Assembly: GCA_051201605.1 (NCBI GenBank)
Contig: CP179201.1
Coordinates: 3,100,001-3,164,000, forward strand
Source: CABZJG01 sp902512685
Lineage (GTDB): Bacteria > Pseudomonadota > Alphaproteobacteria > Rhodobacterales > Rhodobacteraceae
DNA length: 64,000 nt
Reading direction: 5' to 3'
In this document: one piece after another, positions 37,147-46,613 of the stretch
Layout of the letters: each line of letters opens with the position of its first letter
How positions within the stretch are numbered: the first letter of the stretch is position 1
The notes under the pieces: model-generated
The model's database searches: none
Told to the model about the DNA's origin: nothing
The model's input: the letters and a program-made list of their open reading frames with translations, nothing else
Made by a program: the position numbers and the translations under genes

Positions 37147-39951
37147 ATGAAATCACAGCCATCTTTAGACACTTCTCCAAAAGTGTCCGACGAGATACGT
37201 AAAACAACCTGTTATATGTGCGCCTGTCGGTGCGGCATAAATGTCCATATGAAGAATGGACAAGTTGCCTATATCGAAGGCAACCGCGATCACCCCGTCA
37301 ATCAGGGCGTACTCTGCGCCAAAGGCAGCGCTGGCATCATGCAGGTCAATGCTCCCTCTCGGCTGCGCGCGCCGCTTAAAAGGGTTGGCCCACGCGGCTC
37401 GGGAAAATTTGAGGAAATAAGCTGGGATGAGGCCCTTGATCTGGCGGTCAGTTGGCTGAAACCCCTGCGCGAGAAAAATCCCGAAAAGCTTGCGTTTTTC
37501 ACCGGCCGCGATCAATCACAGTCTTTTACCAGCTTTTGGGCGCAGAACTTTGGTACCCCAAATTATGCAGCGCATGGCGGATTTTGCAGTGTGAATATGG
37601 CGGCTGCCGGCATTTACACCATGGGCGGCGCCTTTTGGGAATTTGGCCAGCCCGACTGGGATCACACCAAATTGTTCATGCTCTTTGGCGTGGCCGAAGA
37701 TCATGACAGCAATCCAATTAAAATGGGTATCGGTAAAATCAAAGCCCGCGGCGCCAAAGTGATTGGCGTTAATCCCATTCGCTCAGGATATAATGCGGTC
37801 GCCGACGACTGGGTCGGGATTACCCCGGGCACCGATGGGCTGTTTATTCTGGCGTTGGTACATGAGCTGCTAAAAGCTGGAAAAATAGATTTAAACTATC
37901 TTGCCCAGTACACCAATGCCCCCGTGCTTCTCGATGCAGAGACCGGATTGTTGCTACGTGATGGTGATGGCAAACAATTGGTGATTGATCGCGTTACAAA
38001 AAAGCTTGCTCCCTTTGATCAAAAAAGCGTCAAACCAGATCTCAATGGATCGCATTTATTGCGGGGCATCACCCATCGCACTGTGTTTCACCACCTGATT
38101 GAACGCTATCTTGATCCCCAGTATGCCCCCGAAGCCATTGCCAACAAAGTGGGAATTTCTGCTGGTAGAATTCGCGCCCTTGCAAATGAACTGGCACGCG
38201 TTGCATTTGAAGAAGCCTTTGAACTAGATCAGAAATGGACCGACTTTCGCGGTGATACCCATGCCAAAATGACCGGCCGGCCGGTAAGTTTTCACGCGAT
38301 GCGGGGCATTTCTGCACATTCCAACGGGTTTCAAACCTGCCGCGCGCTGCACATTCTGCAAATATTGCTCGGAACTGTAGAGGTGCCCGGCGGGTTCCGC
38401 TTCAAGCCCCCCTACCCCAAACCACCAGAAGCACACCCCAGACCGCAAAGTAAAGCAGCACCCGGGAAGCCTTTGAACGGCCCGCATCTGGGATTTGTCC
38501 ACGGACCAGAAGATCTTGCGCTTAAAGATGACGGAAGCCCAGCTCGCATCGATAAGGCATTTAGCTGGGAGCATCCTTTTTCGTCACATGGGCTCATGCA
38601 CATGGTAATTTCGAATGCTCATGCTGGCGATCCGTATAAAATCGATACTTTGTTCATGTATATGGCAAATATGTCTTGGAACAGCTCGATGAATACAAGC
38701 GGCGTGATCGATATGCTGACCGATACCGACGAGAGCGGCGATTATGTAATCCCAAATATTATATATTCTGATGCTTATTCATCAGAAATGGTCGCCTATG
38801 CCGATCTGGTTCTGCCAGATACTACATATCTTGAGCGCCACGACTGTATAAGCTTGCTGGATAGACCAATAAGCGAAGCGGATGCGGCAGGTGATGCTAT
38901 TCGCTGGCCCGTTGTCCAACCCGACCGCAATGTCAGAGGGTTCCAATCGGTATTATGTGATCTAGGAGCGCGATTGAAACTCCCGGAATTTATAAATCCA
39001 GACGGAAGTCCAAAATATGCAGATTATGCGGATTATATTGTAAATCATTTACGCAGACCAGGAATTGGTCCATTGGTTGGTTTTCGCGGAGATGGCTCGC
39101 AAACTGGGCGAGGAGATGCTAATGAAAATCAGTTGGACCAATATCTCGAAAATGGTGGGTTTTTCGCTGAACACGTGCCTGCGGGAGCAGAATATTTCAA
39201 ACCCTGGAATAGCAAATATCAGGATTGGGCAGTAAAGATGGGTTTCTACGATAGCCCGCAGCCCTATATATTCCAACTCTATGTCGAACCCATGCGTCGT
39301 TTTCAGCTGGCCGCTGAAGGCCATGGCGAAATACAGCCCCCTGATTACCTTAGAGAACAGATAAAGTCATTCTTTGATCCGCTGCCCATTTGGTATCCAT
39401 CGCTCGAAGATAAGTATGTAGATCCACAAGAATATCCAGTTCATGCACTCACCCAGCGGCCCATGGCCATGTATCACAGTTGGGGCACGCAAAACGCATG
39501 GCTGCGGCAAATCCACGGGGTAAACCCGCTCTATCTACCCACCAAGCTGATGTGCGAGCATGATCTGCAGGATGGCAATTGGGTCAAAGTCAGTTCGGTG
39601 CATGGGGCCATCACGGTACCGGTGATGGAAATGGCCGCCTTGAATGAAAATACCGTCTGGACATGGAACGCAATTGGCAAGCGCAAAGGGGCATGGGCTT
39701 TGGATGAAAAAGCCCCCGAAGCGACCAAAGGCTTTTTGCTCAATCATCTGATCCATGAGCTTTTACCGGCTAAGGGCGATGGGTTACGTTGGGCCAATTC
39801 AGACCCGATCACGGGTCAGGCCGCGTGGTTTGATCTTCGGGTCAAGATTGAAAAATCCCCTGTGCCGTCGGAAAGCCAGCCAAGCTTTGGCACCCTTGTA
39901 TCCCCCGTGGGCAAAGGTCCGGGTAATCTTGCCTGGAAGGTGGGTAAATGA
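37147..39951 (+). CDS. soeA: Sulfite dehydrogenase SoeA, molybdopterin subunit
   Basis: Molybdopterin oxidoreductase of 934 residues in the PsrA/PhsA/SoeA group. The N-terminal 4Fe-4S site has C22, C25, C29 and C57. No Tat signal is seen, which fits the cytoplasmic SoeABC known from Allochromatium, where it oxidises sulfite to sulfate and gives electrons to quinone. Position after xsc, pta and an exporter strongly supports sulfite as substrate. The part about 38590-39420 is AT-rich and uses ATA and AGA codons more than the rest, as if exchanged by recombination. It overlaps soeB by four bases. Confidence 0.9.
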   Translation: MKSQPSLDTSPKVSDEIRKTTCYMCACRCGINVHMKNGQVAYIEGNRDHPVNQGVLCAKGSAGIMQVNAPSRLRAPLKRVGPRGSGKFEEISWDEALDLAVSWLKPLREKNPEKLAFFTGRDQSQSFTSFWAQNFGTPNYAAHGGFCSVNMAAAGIYTMGGAFWEFGQPDWDHTKLFMLFGVAEDHDSNPIKMGIGKIKARGAKVIGVNPIRSGYNAVADDWVGITPGTDGLFILALVHELLKAGKIDLNYLAQYTNAPVLLDAETGLLLRDGDGKQLVIDRVTKKLAPFDQKSVKPDLNGSHLLRGITHRTVFHHLIERYLDPQYAPEAIANKVGISAGRIRALANELARVAFEEAFELDQKWTDFRGDTHAKMTGRPVSFHAMRGISAHSNGFQTCRALHILQILLGTVEVPGGFRFKPPYPKPPEAHPRPQSKAAPGKPLNGPHLGFVHGPEDLALKDDGSPARIDKAFSWEHPFSSHGLMHMVISNAHAGDPYKIDTLFMYMANMSWNSSMNTSGVIDMLTDTDESGDYVIPNIIYSDAYSSEMVAYADLVLPDTTYLERHDCISLLDRPISEADAAGDAIRWPVVQPDRNVRGFQSVLCDLGARLKLPEFINPDGSPKYADYADYIVNHLRRPGIGPLVGFRGDGSQTGRGDANENQLDQYLENGGFFAEHVPAGAEYFKPWNSKYQDWAVKMGFYDSPQPYIFQLYVEPMRRFQLAAEGHGEIQPPDYLREQIKSFFDPLPIWYPSLEDKYVDPQEYPVHALTQRPMAMYHSWGTQNAWLRQIHGVNPLYLPTKLMCEHDLQDGNWVKVSSVHGAITVPVMEMAALNENTVWTWNAIGKRKGAWALDEKAPEATKGFLLNHLIHELLPAKGDGLRWANSDPITGQAAWFDLRVKIEKSPVPSESQPSFGTLVSPVGKGPGNLAWKVGK

Positions 39952-40694
39952 CCGAACTACCAACAAGGACTGACCGCAAGCTGGGATTGGTGATTGATCT
40001 TGATACCTGCGTCGGCTGTCACGCCTGTGTGATCAGCTGCAAAGGCTGGAATACGGAAAACTATGGCGCGCCGCTCAGTGACCAAAACGCCTATGGTGCC
40101 AATCCAAGCGGAACCTTTTTAAATCGGGTACATTCATATGAGGTGCAGCCGCCCGAGGGCGCGGCGCAGCTGGTACATTTTCCAAAGTCTTGCCTGCATT
40201 GCGAAGATGCCCCTTGCGTGACTGTCTGTCCTACCGGCGCAAGCTATAAGCGGGTCGAGGACGGCATCGTTTTGGTCAATGAAAGCGACTGTATCGGCTG
40301 CGGGCTTTGTGCTTGGGCCTGTCCTTATGGCGCGCGCGAGCTGGATGCGGCCGAAGGGGTGATGAAAAAATGCACGCTTTGCGTGGACCGGATTTATAAC
40401 GAAAACCTGCCCGAAGAAGACCGCCAACCCGCCTGCGTGCGCACCTGCCCGGCCGGAGCGCGGCACTTTGGGGACTTTGCAGATCCTGAAAGTAACGTTA
40501 GCGTTCTGACAGCCGAGCGTGGAGGGATGGACCTTATGCCGGAACAAGGAACAAAGCCGGTGAACAAATACCTGCCCCCGCGGCCCAAAGATCAAATCGG
40601 CGAGATTGATATTCTGGCCCCACTGCTTAAGCCGGTGGCCGAAAACCCCAAAGGCTTTATGGCCTGGCTAGATAAAACACTGGAGACCCTCTGA
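39948..40694 (+). CDS. soeB: Sulfite dehydrogenase SoeB, iron-sulfur subunit
   Basis: Protein of 248 residues with four 4Fe-4S sites in the DmsB/PhsB arrangement: CVGCHACVISC, CLHCEDAPCVTVC, CIGCGLCAWAC and CTLCVDR with the later CVRTC. It moves electrons from SoeA to SoeC. It starts inside the soeA stop (ATGA) and shares one base with soeC (TGATG), so all three subunits are translationally coupled. Confidence 0.93.
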   Translation: MTELPTRTDRKLGLVIDLDTCVGCHACVISCKGWNTENYGAPLSDQNAYGANPSGTFLNRVHSYEVQPPEGAAQLVHFPKSCLHCEDAPCVTVCPTGASYKRVEDGIVLVNESDCIGCGLCAWACPYGARELDAAEGVMKKCTLCVDRIYNENLPEEDRQPACVRTCPAGARHFGDFADPESNVSVLTAERGGMDLMPEQGTKPVNKYLPPRPKDQIGEIDILAPLLKPVAENPKGFMAWLDKTLETL

Positions 40695-41566
40695 TGCATC
40701 CGGCCCCTTCTGTCATTATATTTACATCGCTGTCTGGGCTCGGCTTTGGGCTTTTGACATTCCTCGGCTTTGGCATGCCTTCGCCAACCGGATTTGTTGC
40801 CTTTGTCTTTTTCACTATAGCCTATCTTTTGGCGGTGGGCGGGCTTTTGGCATCAACCTTTCACCTTGGGCATCCTGAGCGCGCGCTTAAAGCCTTTAGC
40901 CAATGGAAAACCAGCTGGCTTAGCCGTGAGGCGTGGCTTTCGGTTGCAGCCCTTCTTGTGATGGCCGCTTATGGTGCTGGTCTGGTATTTTTCGGCGTTG
41001 CCGTAGGTCCTTTGGGATGGCTTGGCGCGGTTTTATCGCTGGCCACGGTGTTTGCAACCTCGATGATATACGGGCAGTTGAAAACAGTGCCGCGTTGGAA
41101 CACCAAGCTTACACCACTGTTGTTTTTAACGCTGTCTTTAGCAGGCGGTGGGCTGCTATCGGGTCAAATCAGCTCGGCTTTGATGCTTTTGGTTGCTGCT
41201 GGCATCGTACAGATCGCCTATTGGATTACCGGTGATCGGGCTTTGGCCCAAAGCGAAACATCGCTGGCCAGCGCCACTGGGCTTGGCGATAACGGCGCTG
41301 TGCGCGCATTTGAACCGCCACATACAGGAACCAACTACCTGCTGAGGGAATTTGTCCATGTGGTGGGCCGCAAGCATGCTTCAAAGCTGCGCCTGATCTC
41401 ACTGATTTTGATGGTTGGAACGCCAGTTGCGCTGCTCTCGATACCGTTCACCCACTGGATTGCCTTGGTGGCTGTGATCGCCCATGTGGCGGGTCTTTTC
41501 GTCTCGCGCTGGCTGTTTTTTGCCCAAGCCGAACATGTGGTCGGGCTGTATTACGGGAAAAGATAG
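40694..41566 (+). CDS. soeC: Sulfite dehydrogenase SoeC, membrane anchor (DmsC family)
   Basis: Membrane protein of 290 residues with about eight helices, of the DmsC family. It anchors the complex and passes electrons to quinone. The HLGHPERALKAF loop and the C-terminal SRWLFFAQAEHVVGLYYG are typical. It ends at 41566, after which base composition changes abruptly. A decayed copy of its last 85 bases or so occurs at 48846-48914. Confidence 0.92.
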   Translation: MHPAPSVIIFTSLSGLGFGLLTFLGFGMPSPTGFVAFVFFTIAYLLAVGGLLASTFHLGHPERALKAFSQWKTSWLSREAWLSVAALLVMAAYGAGLVFFGVAVGPLGWLGAVLSLATVFATSMIYGQLKTVPRWNTKLTPLLFLTLSLAGGGLLSGQISSALMLLVAAGIVQIAYWITGDRALAQSETSLASATGLGDNGAVRAFEPPHTGTNYLLREFVHVVGRKHASKLRLISLILMVGTPVALLSIPFTHWIALVAVIAHVAGLFVSRWLFFAQAEHVVGLYYGKR

Positions 41567-41961
41567 AGATCTTAGCCGTATTGCCAAAAAACAACGAGAA
41601 GCTCGTTTGGGCAATGTGATTTTCAAAATTATACAAGTTGGACCTTTTTTGGTTTGATCTGATTTAAAATTTTGTGTGAATTCTTGGATTTCAGTCGTTT
41701 TCCAGTAAAGAGCCCTACCATTCATTCCGCCGGTTCTACAAAAATATTGGATCACATATCTCTATTTAAGTCGGTTCCTTTCTTTATGGCTTTCAGAAGT
41801 CCAAGTCTGCATTTAGGCGCGAGAAAGTTAACGCTACGTTAACTTGACCAGAAGGGATTGACTCTAATAGATTTTGGTACACGATAAGTTAGCCAGATTG
41901 AATGTTCAATACCAAGAGAATTGGTATTTTACAGTTTCCAGCAGAAAAGGGATATCGTTAG
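41567..41961. other. AT-rich gap between soeC and aprM
   Basis: 395 bases without a recognised gene. It begins with a stem-loop (41580-41615) and then is plainly AT-richer than the soe genes. It probably holds the promoter of the apr operon. No good coding frame is seen on either strand: a minus-strand frame overlapping the end of soeC has no ribosome site. This is the left edge of the apr-sat segment. Confidence 0.6.
41580..41615. terminator. Stem-loop after soeC
   Basis: AACGAG (41593-41598) pairs with CTCGTT (41602-41607), and outer TTGCC (41581-41585) can pair with GGCAA (41610-41614). There is no T-run on the + strand, so termination of the soe operon here is only a possibility; on the minus strand a run of T follows the inner stem. 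Confidence 0.35.
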
Positions 41962-42807
41962 ATGTTCACAACAAATCACTTTGCAGAATTGTCGGCGTCA
42001 ATTCCGATATCAATAATTCAAGCTTATGTTCTTGCTATGATAGCTCTTGTGGCAGGCGGAACTATTTATGACGTAATTCACAAACAAAGCGCAAAATATT
42101 TTTTCAATGCGGTAAAAAAATCGGAAGCAAATGCTTCAAGAAATATAGCCGCTCCTGAGAAGCTTTCTTTGGCAATTCACACAGTGGCATCTGATATTCT
42201 GACTTCCTCTGAATTCTGCAATCCCAATCGAAGGATTGCGCACCTCTTGGGCATGTACGGTTTCGTAGTCTATTTGATTTCAACCATTGTGATGGTTTTT
42301 GCCTATCCCGATCCTGAAATGACAACCCCGAGCCTATGGCCCGCTCTTTGGGCCTTGGGGGCTTTGATGGTTTGCTTTGGAGGCTACTGGTTTTGGTTCT
42401 TCATCAGGGTAGATGTTTCTGCCGAAGGCCAATCCCCGTTTCGGGTAAGACGAGCCGATCTTTTCATTCTTTCCCTTTTGGCAAGTACGACGTTAGGGCT
42501 AATATGGGCGTATTCTCAGTCTGTTGGAAGTGGATTTTGGTCGATCGTTCTTTTATCGCTCTACCTTATTGCCACAACCGTTTTATTCGGCGGGGTTCCG
42601 TGGTCTAAGTTTTCACACATGTTCTTTAAATCAGCAGCGGCGTTTCAGAAAAAAACCGCTAATGCAAATGGATCAATGAACAATCTCCCGCGTCCTGCGG
42701 ACAGGACCGATCCGGACGATAGAGACAGACACTCTATGGAGCTGTTGAAAGATGCCCCCCTAAATATGGGTCTAGGTATCAAGCGGGAACGGCCAAACCA
42801 CTACTAA
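41962..42807 (+). CDS. aprM: AprM-like membrane subunit of APS reductase
   Basis: Membrane protein of 281 residues with about five helices (roughly 16-36, 92-112, 122-145, 168-190 and 195-217) and a hydrophilic C-terminal tail of about 60 residues. Placement directly before aprBA matches the aprM gene of many sulfur oxidisers, whose product is thought to link APS reductase to the quinone pool. Recognition is by context and topology more than by motif. AAAAGGG (41945-41951) precedes the ATG. Confidence 0.78.
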   Translation: MFTTNHFAELSASIPISIIQAYVLAMIALVAGGTIYDVIHKQSAKYFFNAVKKSEANASRNIAAPEKLSLAIHTVASDILTSSEFCNPNRRIAHLLGMYGFVVYLISTIVMVFAYPDPEMTTPSLWPALWALGALMVCFGGYWFWFFIRVDVSAEGQSPFRVRRADLFILSLLASTTLGLIWAYSQSVGSGFWSIVLLSLYLIATTVLFGGVPWSKFSHMFFKSAAAFQKKTANANGSMNNLPRPADRTDPDDRDRHSMELLKDAPLNMGLGIKRERPNHY

Positions 42808-42842
42808 AAAATATACTAAATTAAAATTCACAGGAGAGCTAA

Positions 42843-43322
42843 ATGCCAACCTTTGTTTACATGACGAGCTGCGATGGATGCGGACATTGTGTCGATATAT
42901 GTCCATCTGACATCATGCATATTGATCCCGTCTACAGGCGGGCATACAACATAGAGCCCGATATGTGCTGGGAATGCTATTCTTGTGTCAAAGCCTGTCC
43001 CCAGAATGCAATCGACGTGCGAGGTTATGCAGACTTTGCTCCCCTAGGGCATAGCGTGCGCGTGCGCCGCGAAGAAGAAAAAGGCACCATTTCATGGCGA
43101 GTTAAGTTTCGTGATGGAACGGAAAAGAATTTCCTTTCTCCAATCACAACCAAGCCTTGGGGTAAATGCATTCCCAAATTAAAGGACGAAATAGGTCCCA
43201 GTGATGCCATGAAAGAAAGCCAACATCTTTACAGTGAGCCTAAATACATCCGAATGGATGAAGGTGATGTTGCCACCCTAGAGTCTAACAAGCTCACAAT
43301 GAAATTGGGAGTATATTACTAA
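42843..43322 (+). CDS. aprB: Adenylylsulfate (APS) reductase beta subunit
   Basis: Iron-sulfur subunit of 159 residues. Two 4Fe-4S sites are visible in the first 60 residues: C10, C13, C16 and C20 (CDGCGHCVDIC), then the CWECYSCVKACP group. The rest is the typical AprB tail that wraps around AprA. AGGAG at 42832-42836 sets the ATG. It passes electrons between AprA and the membrane partner. It shares one base with aprA (TAATG). Confidence 0.96.
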   Translation: MPTFVYMTSCDGCGHCVDICPSDIMHIDPVYRRAYNIEPDMCWECYSCVKACPQNAIDVRGYADFAPLGHSVRVRREEEKGTISWRVKFRDGTEKNFLSPITTKPWGKCIPKLKDEIGPSDAMKESQHLYSEPKYIRMDEGDVATLESNKLTMKLGVYY

Positions 43323-45265
43323 TGGCTCGTAAAACTATTATTGAAGATAATATCGATGTTTTGGTCGTTGGTGGTGGATTGGGCGGTAGTGGTGCTGCCT
43401 GGGAAGCACGCTTCTGGGGCCAAGATAAAAAGATCATAGTTGCCGAGAAAGCAAATATTGACCGGTCCGGAGCTGTTGCCCAAGGTCTTTATGCAATTAA
43501 CTGCTACATGGGCACCCGCTGGGGAGAAAACAATCCTGAGGACCATGTCCGTTATGCGCGGATCGACCTGATGGGTCTGGTTCGCGAGGACTTACTTTTT
43601 GATATGGCACGGCATGTGGATTCCACAGTGCACCAATTTGAAGATTGGGGCTTGCCAATTATGCGCAACTCTAAAACCGGCACCTATCTACGCGAAGGGC
43701 GCTGGCAAATTATGATCCACGGCGAATCCTATAAGCCTATTGTCGCTGAAGCAGCGAAAAAATCAGCTGATGAGATTTTCAACCGGATCTGTGTGACACA
43801 TCTTTTGCTTGATGACGCCAAAGAAAATCGTGTCGCTGGTGCGGTGGGTTTCAATGTTCGCACTGGCAACTATCATGTCTTTAAATCAAAAACAGTTATC
43901 GTTGCAGCGGGCGGAGCCTCAAACATCTTCAAGCCGCGTTCGGTAGGAGAAGGCGCGGGTCGCGTATGGTATGCGCCCTGGTCTTCGGGATCGGCCTATG
44001 GCTTAATGATCAATGCTGGCGCGAAAATGACCCAGATGGAAAATAGGATCGTGCTTGCTCGGTTTAAAGATGGATATGGACCCGTCGGAGCCTATTTTTT
44101 ACATTTGAAAACCTATACTCAAAATGGCTTCGGTGAAGAATATGAATCCAAATGGTTCCCATCACTTCAAAAAATGGTGGGCAAGGAATATTTAGATCCT
44201 GAATTATCGCACAGAACGCACAGACCTATACCAACATGCCTTCGTAACCACGCTATTATAAGTGAAGTCAATGCAGGTCGTGGACCAATCCATATGGTTA
44301 CCATGCATGCGTTCCAAGATCCCCACCTTGAAGAGGTTGGTTGGGAAAACTTCCTTGGTATGACTGTGGGTCAAGCCGTCTTATGGGCAGCAACAGATGT
44401 TGATCCAAAAAATGAAAATCCAGAACTGACCACATCAGAACCCTATGTTATGGGGTCCCACGCAACCGGTGCAGGCGGGTGGGCAAGTGGCCCAGAGGAT
44501 GTATCGCCGCCAGAGTATTTTTGGGGCTATAATCGGATGATGACCATAGAAGGGCTCTTTGGAGCTGGCGATGCAGTGGGCGGAACGCCCCATGCGTTTT
44601 CTTCAGGGTCATTCACCGAAGGGCGATTGGCCGCGAAAGCTGCCTGTCAGTATATAGATGATGGGAAAGCTGAAGACATCAAAATAAATAATGAACAGAT
44701 CACAAACAGGGAAGCTGAGATTTTTCAACCTCTTGAGCGCTATAAAATATACCGCAATGAGATTGTAGCAGGCACCGTAAGCCCCAGCTATATTCATCCA
44801 AAGCAAGGACTTGATCGACTACAAAAGCTTATGGATGAATACTGTGGCGGAGTTACAGTGAGCTATATGACAAATGAAAAACTTCTCAACATTGGGTTGA
44901 AGAAGTTGAAGGTTATGGAAGAAGACCTCGAATGCCTTGCGGCTAAAGACTTACATGAATTACTGCGTAGTTGGGAATTAAAGCATCGTCACCGAACCGC
45001 CGAATGCGTCACGCAACATACCTTATTTCGCAAGGAAACACGTTGGCCCGGCTATTATTATAGGGGCGATGCCATGAAATTAGATGACGAAAACTGGCAT
45101 GTTCTTACAGTCTCACGTCGCGATCCACAAACCGGCAAATATACCCTTGAAAAGGCGCCTTGCTATCATTTGGTCGGGGAAGAAGAGGAAACCGCAACTC
45201 AGGCTCCGCCAAAGACTAAGAAAACCGCGCAAGCAAACAAAAAGGCTACCGCGAGTGGCAATTAG
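43322..45265 (+). CDS. aprA: Adenylylsulfate (APS) reductase alpha subunit
   Basis: FAD subunit of 647 residues. The N-terminal dinucleotide fold is GGGLGGSGAA (17-26), and GGASNIFKPRSVGEGAGR and AGDAVGGTPHAFSSGSFTEGR are hallmark AprA segments. With Sat and without any dsr gene in view, the likely direction is sulfite plus AMP to APS. The C-terminal tail of about 20 residues is rich in Lys, Thr and Ala and is unusual next to typical AprA. Base composition is low-GC. Confidence 0.96.
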   Translation: MARKTIIEDNIDVLVVGGGLGGSGAAWEARFWGQDKKIIVAEKANIDRSGAVAQGLYAINCYMGTRWGENNPEDHVRYARIDLMGLVREDLLFDMARHVDSTVHQFEDWGLPIMRNSKTGTYLREGRWQIMIHGESYKPIVAEAAKKSADEIFNRICVTHLLLDDAKENRVAGAVGFNVRTGNYHVFKSKTVIVAAGGASNIFKPRSVGEGAGRVWYAPWSSGSAYGLMINAGAKMTQMENRIVLARFKDGYGPVGAYFLHLKTYTQNGFGEEYESKWFPSLQKMVGKEYLDPELSHRTHRPIPTCLRNHAIISEVNAGRGPIHMVTMHAFQDPHLEEVGWENFLGMTVGQAVLWAATDVDPKNENPELTTSEPYVMGSHATGAGGWASGPEDVSPPEYFWGYNRMMTIEGLFGAGDAVGGTPHAFSSGSFTEGRLAAKAACQYIDDGKAEDIKINNEQITNREAEIFQPLERYKIYRNEIVAGTVSPSYIHPKQGLDRLQKLMDEYCGGVTVSYMTNEKLLNIGLKKLKVMEEDLECLAAKDLHELLRSWELKHRHRTAECVTQHTLFRKETRWPGYYYRGDAMKLDDENWHVLTVSRRDPQTGKYTLEKAPCYHLVGEEEETATQAPPKTKKTAQANKKATASGN

Positions 45266-45377
45266 AAACTAAGCTAAACCGAAAACCACCAGACCACAGC
45301 ATATGAACCATCCTGGCTAAGCATTGTGTTTAATGATGTTCTGTGCAGAAATTTTTTAAGTTAAAAAGCGTGTCAGC

Positions 45378-45728
45378 ATGAATATAATTAATGAAAAAGA
45401 CGATGAAATTTCTGCCAAAGCGAACTCTATGTGGCGCGAGATGATCATGCATTCTAATGATGGTAATTATTCAGAATTTATAAAACACTTTTCACCCTCC
45501 CTTATGTTGGGTTTGAATGAAGTGGAGGTTGGCAGACAATTTTCCACAAGTGAACTCACTCGAAGCCTTTCGGATGATTTTGATGAGCTTGGCATTATTC
45601 GCCGTGGTGAACACGTTACCGTTTTATTCAGACAGCGCAGTTCAAAGCGCGAAGGCGAGTGGCTTGGTAGGTTAGTACTGGGGTATGATGAAGGAGAAAT
45701 TAGGGTTTTCGGAGCGTCAATTTTTTGA
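45378..45728 (+). CDS. Unknown 116-residue protein in the apr-sat segment
   Basis: I do not recognise this family. The product is soluble, without signal peptide or membrane helix. It starts with an acidic helix-rich part (1-55) and ends with beta-type stretches (EHVTVLFRQRS, GEWLGRLVLGYDEGEIRVFGASIF), a layout compatible with a small alpha+beta (NTF2- or SnoaL-like) fold, which is only a guess. No good ribosome site precedes the ATG. It lies 112 bases after aprA and 26 bases before the SlyD-like gene, on the same strand. Confidence 0.6.
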   Translation: MNIINEKDDEISAKANSMWREMIMHSNDGNYSEFIKHFSPSLMLGLNEVEVGRQFSTSELTRSLSDDFDELGIIRRGEHVTVLFRQRSSKREGEWLGRLVLGYDEGEIRVFGASIF

Positions 45729-45754
45729 TGCAACCAATCTAATTTAGCAAACTT

Positions 45755-46288
45755 ATGAGCGATCTAATAGAAAATGGTAAGCTGGTAGATCTTACATATA
45801 AAGTAACGGATAAAAAATCCGGCCAAATACTCAATACGGTCGAATTTCCGATAAGTTATATTCACGGCCATAATGATTTACTCGCACCTAAAGTGCTAGA
45901 AGAACTTGAAAATAGAACCGTTGGCGATGTGATCGATGTTCAAATCGATAGCAATCGCCTTTTCGGACCACGAGACGAAGGCCTTGTTTTTACCGATTAT
46001 CTGGAAAATGTGCCGGAAGAGTTCCGAGAACTCGGCGCCACGATCTCGATGGAGAACGCAAAAGGAGAGATCAAGAACTTCCTAGTTACAAAGCTGGACG
46101 ATAAAACACTAACCGTAGATGGTAATAACCCTTTATGTGGTCGGGACGTTGTTTTCACTCTTGAGATATTGAAAGTGAGAAATGCCACCGATGAAGAAAT
46201 ACAGGCTGGCGGGAAAGACATTGATTTTGACCAAAGTACTTTGGTAGAAACATTTTCTGCTAGCGTATCGGCAAAACCCTTTAACTAA
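45755..46288 (+). CDS. FKBP-type peptidyl-prolyl isomerase, SlyD-like
   Basis: Protein of 177 residues related to SlyD. The FKBP part shows YIHGHNDLLAPKVLEEL (about 35-51) and the late VDGNNPLCGRDVVFTLEILKVRNAT, which matches the SlyD signature VDGNHPLAG. The insert-in-flap domain lies between them. The usual His-rich metal-binding tail is missing. SlyD-type chaperones assist folding and metal delivery, so a role in AprA, AprB or Sat assembly is possible but is inference. Confidence 0.82.
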   Translation: MSDLIENGKLVDLTYKVTDKKSGQILNTVEFPISYIHGHNDLLAPKVLEELENRTVGDVIDVQIDSNRLFGPRDEGLVFTDYLENVPEEFRELGATISMENAKGEIKNFLVTKLDDKTLTVDGNNPLCGRDVVFTLEILKVRNATDEEIQAGGKDIDFDQSTLVETFSASVSAKPFN

Positions 46289-46454
46289 AGTCACCGGTTT
46301 GAAAAATTAGGACCTAACCTTGGTGCCTGATCAATATATTTTTGTCTAAATTATATCTGTTGAATTTCTACACAAACTCTAAGCGCCAGCTTTCTTGCTA
46401 GACCCTAGGCTGTCTATATCAAGACGCATGCTTCCCCAAGTGCGTACCCATTAT

Positions 46455-46613
46455 TTACGGGCGTTTGGGGGTCTCATAACTTGCTTCTTCTTGGAAAGGT
46501 TCCCAAACAGTTTCGTACCCGACAAATCCTTTATCAGTGGGTTCCATTTGTCGTGTCTTAAAAAAGCGTGCCTGACCTTCTGGCACTGTTTTAACAGGTT
46601 TTTCTTCGCCCAT
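46455..46613 (-). CDS. Small acidic protein of 52 residues, opposite strand to the apr-sat genes
   Basis: An open frame with ATG at 46613 and TAA at 46455. A strong ribosome site, GAGGTG, lies five bases ahead of the ATG. The product begins MGEEKPVKTVPEGQARFF and contains a GFVGYETVWEPFQEE stretch; it is charged, has no cysteine, signal or membrane helix, and is rich in Glu, Lys and Pro. The + strand frame over the same bases looks like a shadow. I know no family for it. It is the only minus-strand gene between aprM and the phosphoesterase. Confidence 0.6.
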   Translation of the reverse strand: MGEEKPVKTVPEGQARFFKTRQMEPTDKGFVGYETVWEPFQEEASYETPKRP

